A stretch of DNA of 5,360 nt from Desulfocapsa sp. (GTDB lineage: Bacteria; Desulfobacterota; Desulfobulbia; Desulfobulbales; Desulfocapsaceae). The position numbers were made by a program, and so were the translations under genes. The notes under the pieces are model-generated. The model was not told where the DNA came from and made no database searches. It saw only the letters and a list, made by a program, of their open reading frames with translations. Each line of letters opens with the position of its first letter. The stretch's first letter is position 1. This document shows positions 1-5,360 of the stretch, piece by piece. Where the stretch lies: positions 1-5,360 of the forward strand of contig DAOWDZ010000212.1 of the NCBI GenBank assembly GCA_030638765.1, read 5' to 3'.

Positions 1-1
1 A

Positions 2-1165
2 AAAGCGGGATTCCACCGTGTAACACGCTGCGAAACCGAAAGCCGCTCCAACATAGTTGGTGAGATCCCCGACTGGGATCCATCACTTCTCCCCTACGTA
101 AGCCGTAAAGATGCCTCAATCTGGAATGCTGATTATATCTTCCTCACCATGGAGATGTGCAGACAGGCATTGGTTGATGCCGGTCTTGAAATAACTTCTG
201 AAACCGGCCCACGAACAGCATGTATAATAGGCTCTGCCCTTAACGGCACCGATTCATACCGTATTGCCATGGATAATTATGTCAATAACGGACCGTTCAA
301 AGTTAGTCCCTATCTACTCCCCAATGTGTGCGCCAATCTTCCCGCGGGAAAAGCTGGAATGCTGCTTGATTTCACAGGGCCTATCTTCTCACCACAGGGT
401 GCCTGTGCATCCGGAAACCATGCCATCGCCATCGGTTCAAGAATGATACGAGATGGTGACTGTGATTTCGTGCTTGCTGGCGGAGTGGAAACATGCATTG
501 TTCCCGAGATTATCCAGGGATTTTCCAATATGCTGGCTACAATAAAAGTCGGCCCCAAGGATAGAGCATATGAAACCCCCAGCCTTGCATCACGCCCATT
601 CAGTCTTGACCGCAAAGGTTTTGTACTCTCAGAAGGGGCTGGTGTTTTGCTTCTCGCTGCTGAAGACAAGATTAAGTCCTTAGGGCTTACCAAAAAAGCA
701 GAAGTTGCAGGAATCGGCTGGACGTCCGATGCCAAACATTTCACGCGCCCAAATCAGGCAACCATTGTCCGCGCCATTCGTAATGCCATTGATGATGCAG
801 AGATCAACCTGCAGGACATAGGCAGTATCAATGCCCACGGGACATCGACACCAACAGGGGACGCCACCGAGGTTGAATGTATGCGTGAAGTATTCGGTGA
901 AGCTATCAGTAATATCCCCGTAACTGCAAACAAATCACAAATCGGCCATAGTCTTGGAGCCTCAGCAGCCATTGAAGCGGCACTTTCCATTGAGTCCATG
1001 CAACAATCGATAATCCTGCCCACAGTTAATCACATTCCCGATCCAGCCTTTGACGACATCGATGTTGTTCCCGACCAGGCTCGTAAACATTCCTACGAAT
1101 ATGTACTTTCCAACTCATTCGGCTTTGGTGGCACCAATTGCTGTATAGTCTTTAAAGGAACCTGA
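2..1165 (+). CDS. Beta-ketoacyl-ACP synthase, FabF (KAS II)-like, 5' end cut by window
   Basis: Condensing enzyme: it should join an acyl thioester to malonyl-ACP in the cytoplasm with loss of CO2. The reading frame is open from base 2, so the ATG at 149 is internal; residues before it, such as the GEIPDWDP stretch, look like normal synthase sequence. The visible part is 387 residues. The nucleophile Cys is at visible residue 135 (GACASGNHA), the first His at 279 (NAHGTSTPTGD), and Lys 311 and the second His 316 lie in NKSQIGHSLGASAA. A C-terminal SNSFGFGGTN loop closes the fold. Spacing matches E. coli FabF (Cys163, His303, Lys335, His340) if about 28 residues are missing. The complete active site argues for a catalytic synthase and against a chain-length-factor partner. 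It stops 4 bases before the thioesterase, so it probably heads or continues an operon. Substrate cannot be read from the sequence; a secondary lipid or polyene role is inferred from the neighbours. Confidence 0.93.
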   Translation, partial: KAGFHRVTRCETESRSNIVGEIPDWDPSLLPYVSRKDASIWNADYIFLTMEMCRQALVDAGLEITSETGPRTACIIGSALNGTDSYRIAMDNYVNNGPFKVSPYLLPNVCANLPAGKAGMLLDFTGPIFSPQGACASGNHAIAIGSRMIRDGDCDFVLAGGVETCIVPEIIQGFSNMLATIKVGPKDRAYETPSLASRPFSLDRKGFVLSEGAGVLLLAAEDKIKSLGLTKKAEVAGIGWTSDAKHFTRPNQATIVRAIRNAIDDAEINLQDIGSINAHGTSTPTGDATEVECMREVFGEAISNIPVTANKSQIGHSLGASAAIEAALSIESMQQSIILPTVNHIPDPAFDDIDVVPDQARKHSYEYVLSNSFGFGGTNCCIVFKGT

Positions 1166-1169
1166 TACC

Positions 1170-1652
1170 ATGCGACCCAAACCCTTTATTCCAGAATCTC
1201 TGCCCAATCATCCTCATCACGTTAAAGACAGTAACAGCGGTTTGTTCTGGCATAAAACCGAAATGCGGGTTCTCTATGTGGACACGGATCGATCCCAGGT
1301 TGTGTACCACGCAAACTATTTGAGATATTTTGAATTTGGCCGGGCAGAACTTATGCGAGGAGCAAACTATCCTTATAAAAAAATTGAAGAAAGCGGCTAC
1401 GTCTATCCTATCATAAAAACAGAGCTTAACTATTACACCCCGCTTTTTTATGATGACCTTATGTATATTCACACACGACCAGCATCAATTGAACTTGTAA
1501 AACTCCAGTTTGATTATCTTATTACACGAGCCTCGGATGGTGAAATTATCTGCACCGGTTTCACAAAACATTGCGCAATAAACAGTGAAAGCATTCCGGT
1601 GGAGATTGACAAAAAAACGATCAAACTCTGGGAAGGTTTTCCAACGGCATAA
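1170..1652 (+). CDS. Acyl-CoA/acyl-ACP thioesterase, 4HBT/YbgC-like hotdog fold
   Basis: Predicted cytoplasmic thioesterase of 160 residues that would hydrolyse an acyl thioester, releasing or editing the chain made by the neighbouring synthase. The diagnostic motif is VDTDRSQVVYHANYLRYFE, residues 37-55. It matches the YbgC/4HBT signature (DTDxxGVVYHxxY), with Asp40 at the position expected for the catalytic acid and His47 in the VVYHANY segment. The remainder reads as a single hotdog domain to about residue 150. The usual glycine pair after the second Asp is replaced by Ser-Gln, and there is an extra N-terminal segment of about 28 residues, rich in Pro and His, ahead of the hotdog. The start at 1170 is preferred because AAAGGA lies 10 bases upstream and the gap to the synthase stop is only 4 bases; Met32 would be a shorter alternative. 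Its stop overlaps the next start by one base (TAATG), suggesting translational coupling. The thioesterase call is firm; the natural substrate is unknown. Confidence 0.9.
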   Translation: MRPKPFIPESLPNHPHHVKDSNSGLFWHKTEMRVLYVDTDRSQVVYHANYLRYFEFGRAELMRGANYPYKKIEESGYVYPIIKTELNYYTPLFYDDLMYIHTRPASIELVKLQFDYLITRASDGEIICTGFTKHCAINSESIPVEIDKKTIKLWEGFPTA

Positions 1653-2494
1653 TGTCCATCCGTAAAACTGTTATCATCCCCGTCCATCCCTGGTTTAAAG
1701 ACCATCATTTCAACGGACAGACTATTTTTCCGGCAGTGGAAAGTATGCTTTTACTAGCAGAAGTTGCCAGAGAGATTAAACCTGACATCCAAAGAACAGT
1801 TATAAGCGAAGCACTCTTTTCAAAATTCCTTTCTATTCCTGACGATGCAAAAGAAATAACGGCATTAGTGGCAATTGATGACACCGAGGGAGGGATATGC
1901 CTCAAACTGTTGAGTAAAATACAGTTTAAAAAGATGAGCCGGATCAAGGAACACGCTGAACTCTCTTTTTATGCAGCTCCACTGAAAATAGAAGCTGTTT
2001 CGATGATTACAGAAAATGAAAACGATGTCACCATTGATTCTGATCGAATTTACAAAGAACTTGTTCCCTTTGGCCCTATTTATCGCAGCTTAAAAGGCTC
2101 TTTAAGCCTCTCTGGCAGAACAGCCTGTGGCACCCTCGAAGCTCCAACTCTAACAAAACAGCATGCAATGGAGCAGGAACTTGGCTCACCATTTCCTTTT
2201 GATGGCGCCATGCATGCGGCCTGTGTTCTTGGCCAATGCCTTACAGACTTTGTCCCATTCCCCGTTGGTTTTAGCACGCGCCAAATCAACAAACCTACGC
2301 AGGCAGGAAAAAAATACCGTACCACGGTGCTTGCTCAATCTGTAAAAAAGGATGAGCTGTTATTTGATCTTTCAATTTTTGATACAGAAGGAACAGTCTG
2401 TGAGACAATCAAAGGATTACGAATGAGGGATGTAAGCAGGGGAGCAATTAAGCCCCATCATGATTTACCCAGGCTGACACCTTTTCCACAGTAA
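1652..2494 (+). CDS. Stand-alone PKS-type dehydratase (PS-DH, double hotdog)
   Basis: Protein of 280 residues, the size of one polyketide-synthase dehydratase domain but encoded alone. It should remove water from a beta-hydroxyacyl-ACP to give an enoyl intermediate. The first hotdog carries the catalytic HxxxGxxxxP motif: His18, Gly22 and Pro27 in HPWFKDHHFNGQTIFP. The second hotdog carries the partner DxxxH motif, Asp184 and His188 in FDGAMHA. Between them, Tyr134 to Leu147 (YKELVPFGPIYRSL) resembles the conserved Y-x-x-L-x-x-x-G-x-x-Y region that opens the second half in this family. Both catalytic residues are present, so an active enzyme is expected. The start codon shares one base with the thioesterase stop; GGAAGG about 15 bases upstream is a distant ribosome site, so coupling is likely. 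The last 47 bases overlap the tail of the opposing gene. In ordinary fatty-acid and aryl-polyene systems dehydratases are shorter, single-hotdog FabA/FabZ types, so this form is notable. Confidence 0.88.
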   Translation: MSIRKTVIIPVHPWFKDHHFNGQTIFPAVESMLLLAEVAREIKPDIQRTVISEALFSKFLSIPDDAKEITALVAIDDTEGGICLKLLSKIQFKKMSRIKEHAELSFYAAPLKIEAVSMITENENDVTIDSDRIYKELVPFGPIYRSLKGSLSLSGRTACGTLEAPTLTKQHAMEQELGSPFPFDGAMHAACVLGQCLTDFVPFPVGFSTRQINKPTQAGKKYRTTVLAQSVKKDELLFDLSIFDTEGTVCETIKGLRMRDVSRGAIKPHHDLPRLTPFPQ

Positions 2495-2822
2495 CACGGC
2501 TCAGCCAACGAAAAAAGATAACAGTGTATTTGGCACCGGAAAAATACATTCCAAGCCCAAATACCAGATAGGAAAAGCCATACACAAGAGGCCCACCAAC
2601 AACTGCGAGAAGAGGTTCATTGAATTTGACAGCGAGCACCCCAAGCACAGCAACGGCAGGCCAACCTAAAAGTGAGCCGGTGATAATTAAGAAAACTCCG
2701 GTGAGAACCTGCAAAGAGGGCTTCTCCTTAAAATCGGAGAGATCTGCCTTTTCTTCGATGGCAACACGTACAAATTCAGTATCAGCAATCTTTTCTATGA
2801 ATTTTTTAATGAAATCTCGCAC
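2448..2822 (-). CDS. Small two-helix membrane protein, unknown function, antisense in the cluster
   Basis: I do not recognise a family with confidence. The frame encodes 124 residues from the GTG at 2822. A charged N-terminal segment (residues 1-36, several Lys/Glu, probably helical) leads to a first hydrophobic stretch at about 39-65 (contains GSLLGWPAVAVLG). A short polar turn (KFNEP) follows, then a second stretch at about 71-96 (GGPLVYGFSYLVFGLGMYFSG) and a basic, amphipathic tail. This hairpin, with positive residues flanking the helices, is typical of a real inner-membrane protein and unlikely as an accidental antisense frame; the plus strand here has no convincing gene. The frame is open further upstream to 2915, but those starts lie inside the glycosyltransferase and lack a ribosome site, while the GTG at 2822 has AAGGA 7 bases before it. 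The layout loosely recalls short transporter-associated membrane proteins; this is weak. It runs against all its neighbours and so needs its own promoter. Confidence 0.72.
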   Translation of the reverse strand: MRDFIKKFIEKIADTEFVRVAIEEKADLSDFKEKPSLQVLTGVFLIITGSLLGWPAVAVLGVLAVKFNEPLLAVVGGPLVYGFSYLVFGLGMYFSGAKYTVIFFRWLSRVTVEKVSAWVNHDGA

Positions 2823-2829
2823 CCAGACA

Positions 2830-2841
2830 TCCTTTTCTCCT
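2830..2841 (-). promoter_or_regulatory. Ribosome binding site deciding the start of the antisense gene
   Basis: Read on the minus strand, this stretch is AGGAGAAAAGGA. The AAGGA part (2834-2830) ends 7 bases before the GTG at 2822-2820, an ideal distance; the AGGAG part (2841-2837) is a second purine block 14 bases away. No comparable site precedes the ATG codons at 2915 or 2882 of the same frame. An ATG lies between the site and the GTG but is in another frame and closes after 11 codons. The site falls in the 38-base space between the two divergent genes. Confidence 0.55.
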
Positions 2842-2860
2842 AAAAAGAGACGGATCTGAC

Positions 2861-3580
2861 ATGGGAACCACACCCGATCCATGGTCTTTTTTTGACAAAA
2901 TCTACTGCATCTCAATAGATACCCGTTCTGACCGGAGAACAGAAGTCAAAAAACAATTTTCCGCAGTTGGTCTCCATGACCGGGTGGAATTTGTTATTGT
3001 TAAAAAACATCAGGACAACCCGGAAAAGGGGATTTTTGAATCTCACATGGAGTGCTTAAACAATGCTCTGTTGACTGAAGCAAACCATATCCTGATCTTT
3101 GAAGATGATGTCTTCTTTAAAAACTATCTGGAAAAAGCAATCACTGAAAGTAGTCAGTTTTTAAAGAACACTACCAACTGGGACGGATTTTTTCTTGGTG
3201 CGATGAGTAATAAAATGAGACGAACAGGTATTTCATCTGTGGTAGAAATACAGTACACCTGTCTAGCCCATGCATATGCAATCAATCGCCCCTTTGCAAA
3301 GCAACTGGTCAAGGAAGCATGGAACAATATCCCCTACGACAACCTCTTGCAAAAGAGGGGGGAAATATTCTATGCACTTTCGCCCATGATTGCATTTCAG
3401 AGCAAAGCCAGCAGTGACAACAAAACTATATTTCTGGATAAAATACGTCGTTTTTTTGGCGGATTACCCTTTATCCAGCGAATGAACGAGCTCTATCAAC
3501 GACACAAAGGCGTCATCATTGCTATTCATTGTGTTTTAATTGCGGGTTTGCTCCTGCTGCTCGCAAAAATGTGGACTTAG
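2861..3580 (+). CDS. Family 25 (LPS-type) glycosyltransferase with C-terminal membrane anchor
   Basis: Protein of 239 residues predicted to move a sugar from a nucleotide donor to a lipid or glycan acceptor. The N-terminus FDKIYCISIDTRSDRR (residues 11-26) is the typical opening of family 25 enzymes. Ser61-His62 lie in the FESHMECLNNAL helix where the family has its conserved SH, and Glu81-Asp82-Asp83 (IFEDDVFF) is the acidic donor/metal motif. Asp160 in IPYDNLL is a further conserved-looking acid. After the catalytic part comes a basic stretch (KIRRFFGG and QRHKG), then one hydrophobic helix at about 217-236 (GVIIAIHCVLIAGLLLLLAK). That order predicts a cytoplasmic catalytic domain tethered to the inner membrane by its tail; family members are often soluble. 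The ATG at 2861 has only a weak GGA 6 bases upstream, but it is the first start that includes the whole domain. The exporter gene begins 7 bases after its stop, so the two are probably co-transcribed. Acceptor unknown; the lipid made by the upstream enzymes is a guess. Confidence 0.85.
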   Translation: MGTTPDPWSFFDKIYCISIDTRSDRRTEVKKQFSAVGLHDRVEFVIVKKHQDNPEKGIFESHMECLNNALLTEANHILIFEDDVFFKNYLEKAITESSQFLKNTTNWDGFFLGAMSNKMRRTGISSVVEIQYTCLAHAYAINRPFAKQLVKEAWNNIPYDNLLQKRGEIFYALSPMIAFQSKASSDNKTIFLDKIRRFFGGLPFIQRMNELYQRHKGVIIAIHCVLIAGLLLLLAKMWT

Positions 3581-3587
3581 AAAAACA

Positions 3588-5360
3588 GTGTTTAACCTTC
3601 GCCTCCTCACCATTGTTTTTATCCTGATTTTCAGTGCCTCTCTTGCTGCATTCATGCGCCTTGAGATCGATACAGATATTGTGCGTTCTCTCCCCTCTGA
3701 TCAAAATGTCATAAGTGACGCTCTTGATATCTTCACGAATCATCCCATTCACGACCAGATAGCCATGGATGTCACCCTGAATGTTGCTGACCAGAATACT
3801 CTGGCCGACTGTGGTGAATATCTGGAGGAACGCCTTCGTTCAAGCAAACCTTTCGCAGAGGTGGGAACCGGTGAAATTGCAAATCTAATTCCTGATCTTG
3901 CACTCCATGTAACGAAAAACCTCCCTATTCTTTTTTCAGCAAGAGAACTGAAAACAGACATAGCCCCCCGCCTGAAAAAGGAATTCATCGACCAACGCTT
4001 TAAAGAGATTCTTGTAAAACTAAGCAGTCTTGAGGGAATAGGACAGGGTGCATTTATAACTGCTGACCCCTTAGGGTTTATGGAACCGATCATGGCCAAG
4101 ATGGCGATGCTGGCGCCGGTGTCTGGCACGTCTATCTACAAAGGATTTGTATTTTCGCAGGATAAGCGTCATCTTCTCGTCACAGCACGCCCCAACAGTA
4201 GTGGCAGTAATACAGCTTCTGCCAGGCAGATATCAAGCTTGCTGGCTGATATTTCAGAAGAACTCACAGAAAAATACAACTCAAAAGGTATCACTCCTAA
4301 AATCACTCCCGTTGGAGCCTACCGTGCCGCACTTGATAACGAACGTATCATCCGTCACGATGTAAATCTTGCACTTCTCCTCTCAACCGCCGGCATTGGA
4401 CTGCTGCTCTTTGTTGCATTTCCGCGCCCTTTGTTAGGGATATTCTCCTTACTTCCTGCCATTGCCGGAACCGCCACTGCTCTTTTTCTTTTTTCCCTAT
4501 TCCACCAATCAATCTCAATCATGGTACTCGGGTTTGGTGGTGCCCTTATTTCCATCACCGTGGACCACGGCATCGCATATCTGTTGTTTCTTGACCGACC
4601 TGAAAAAACAAAGGGGAAAGAGGCATCTGGTGAAGTTCGAGCCATCGGACTTTTAGCCGTACTCACCACCTGTGGAGCTTTTCTCACCCTCAGTTTTAGT
4701 GGTTTTCCTATTTTTGTTCAACTTGGTCAATTTACAGCCATGGGTGTGCTATCTTCCTTCCTCTTTGTTCATTTTGTTTTTCCACATATCACACCATCAA
4801 TGCCACCTTCGAGCAGACAGAACCTTCCGTTGCAGAACATTGTTGATAAGCTTTACAACACTGGACGCCCGGGAGCCATCGCAGCTCTATTTCTTACTGG
4901 ATCACTCCTGTTTTTTGCACGCCCCGAATTCAATGTCAATCTTGAAAGTATGAATACGGTGAGTGGTGAAACCCTTGCCGCTGACACACTCTTTTCTGAG
5001 GTCTGGGGAAAGATGGACACAAAAGTTGTGTTGATGAGCACTGGCCAAGCGACGGATTTACAAAATACAAATGACAGTATTCTTACACACCTTGAAGCTG
5101 ATAAAAGATCCGGAAAAATAGCCTCTGCCTTTGTACCATCGATGATCTTTCCGGGAACTGAACTGGCCACTAGTAACCTCAATGCCTGGAAAGAATTCTG
5201 GACAGACACACGAAGAAAAGACCTACAGGAAAAACTACGTATCAGTGGGAAAGAAATAGGGTTTGCAGAAGATGCTTTTACTCAATTCATTGGGTCCACT
5301 CACAACACAGAAAACATCAGCAGTACCAAAATCCCCCCGAAATTTTACAAACTTCTTGGG
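3588..5360 (+). CDS. MMPL/RND-family lipid exporter, N-terminal 591 residues, 3' end cut by window
   Basis: Inner-membrane transporter, open to the last base. A first helix at about 4-23 is followed by a periplasmic domain of some 230 residues. A block of helices comes next at about 259-280, 283-306, 309-335, 350-372 and 376-400, then a seventh at about 429-445, and a second periplasmic domain runs off the window. This is the first half of the usual twelve-helix RND plan. Helix 4 carries ITVDHGIAYLL, with Asp326 where MMPL proteins keep the proton-relay Asp-Tyr pair; here Tyr is His327. Such proteins use the proton gradient to export lipids or glycolipids. I take the GTG at 3588 as start: it keeps the first helix and sits 7 bases after the glycosyltransferase stop, though the ribosome site is poor (GGA 12 bases upstream). 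The next Met (residue 23) would lose helix 1; a TTG at 3540 would add an implausible Cys-rich leader. Cargo is inferred to be the product of the upstream enzymes. Confidence 0.88.
   Translation, partial: MFNLRLLTIVFILIFSASLAAFMRLEIDTDIVRSLPSDQNVISDALDIFTNHPIHDQIAMDVTLNVADQNTLADCGEYLEERLRSSKPFAEVGTGEIANLIPDLALHVTKNLPILFSARELKTDIAPRLKKEFIDQRFKEILVKLSSLEGIGQGAFITADPLGFMEPIMAKMAMLAPVSGTSIYKGFVFSQDKRHLLVTARPNSSGSNTASARQISSLLADISEELTEKYNSKGITPKITPVGAYRAALDNERIIRHDVNLALLLSTAGIGLLLFVAFPRPLLGIFSLLPAIAGTATALFLFSLFHQSISIMVLGFGGALISITVDHGIAYLLFLDRPEKTKGKEASGEVRAIGLLAVLTTCGAFLTLSFSGFPIFVQLGQFTAMGVLSSFLFVHFVFPHITPSMPPSSRQNLPLQNIVDKLYNTGRPGAIAALFLTGSLLFFARPEFNVNLESMNTVSGETLAADTLFSEVWGKMDTKVVLMSTGQATDLQNTNDSILTHLEADKRSGKIASAFVPSMIFPGTELATSNLNAWKEFWTDTRRKDLQEKLRISGKEIGFAEDAFTQFIGSTHNTENISSTKIPPKFYKLLG

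Noticed and set aside
64..80. Perfect inverted repeat GATCCC-5 nt-GGGATC
   Set aside because: Short and inside the conserved N-terminal part of the synthase, with no sign of an operator context.
149..151. ATG as the start of the ketoacyl synthase
   Set aside because: The frame continues upstream to base 2 with typical synthase sequence (GEIPDWDP), and active-site spacing compared with FabF shows that the true start lies before the window.
310..744. Minus-strand open frame inside the ketoacyl synthase
   Set aside because: Its sequence has no domain pattern and mirrors the strongly conserved synthase coding strand.
1152..1472. Minus-strand open frame across the thioesterase
   Set aside because: It lies opposite the conserved hotdog motif and shows no recognisable protein features; a shadow of the real gene.
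2088..2107. Perfect inverted repeat GCTTAAA-6 nt-TTTAAGC
   Set aside because: It sits in the middle of the dehydratase coding region, is AT-rich and has no U-run after it; probably chance.
2441..2458. Possible terminator GGGG...CCCC near the end of the dehydratase
   Set aside because: Only four clean base pairs, a mismatched inner stem and no T-run on either side.
2620..2859. Plus-strand open frame of 79 codons before the glycosyltransferase
   Set aside because: Low-complexity Ser/Thr/Lys composition typical of a shadow; the minus strand here encodes a coherent two-helix membrane protein.
2823..2915. Longer N-terminus for the antisense gene, from ATG at 2915 or 2882
   Set aside because: These starts overlap the first codons of the glycosyltransferase and lack a ribosome site; the GTG at 2822 has AAGGA 7 bases upstream.

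Overview
The window looks like part of a Gram-negative biosynthetic cluster for a fatty-acid or polyketide-type product. The base composition is moderate, by eye around 45% GC. Genes are packed tightly, and the mix of an inner-membrane MMPL/RND-type exporter with a family 25 (LPS-type) glycosyltransferase points to a bacterium with an outer membrane. The style fits a proteobacterium or a Desulfobacterota member, but no gene here fixes the taxon. There is no RNA gene, insertion sequence or CRISPR array, and no intergenic stretch longer than 40 bases.

Layout: (1) 2-1165 (+), a FabF-like ketoacyl synthase that has lost its first ~28 residues to the window edge and keeps a complete Cys-His-Lys-His active site. 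(2) 1170-1652 (+), a hotdog thioesterase of the 4HBT/YbgC type, four bases downstream. (3) 1652-2494 (+), a stand-alone double-hotdog dehydratase of the polyketide-synthase type, overlapping the thioesterase by one base (TAATG). (4) 2448-2822 (-), a small two-helix membrane protein of unknown function lying antisense inside the cluster; its tail overlaps the dehydratase tail by 47 bases. (5) 2861-3580 (+), a family 25 glycosyltransferase with an unusual C-terminal membrane anchor. (6) 3588 to the window end (+), the first 591 residues of an MMPL/RND-type exporter, open at the right edge.

How they may work together (inference): the synthase condenses and the dehydratase removes water from the beta-hydroxy intermediate. 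The thioesterase releases or edits the acyl chain, the glycosyltransferase decorates a product at the inner membrane, and the MMPL protein moves the lipid across it. This recalls aryl-polyene and related lipid clusters, which also combine ketoacyl synthases, a dehydratase, a thioesterase, a glycosyl- or acyltransferase and an MMPL exporter. Two parts do not match my picture of a standard aryl-polyene cluster: the PKS-type double-hotdog dehydratase and the membrane-anchored GT25 enzyme. The reversed membrane-protein gene is a third oddity. The acyl carrier protein, ketoreductase and starter-unit genes that would identify the product lie outside this window, if they exist.
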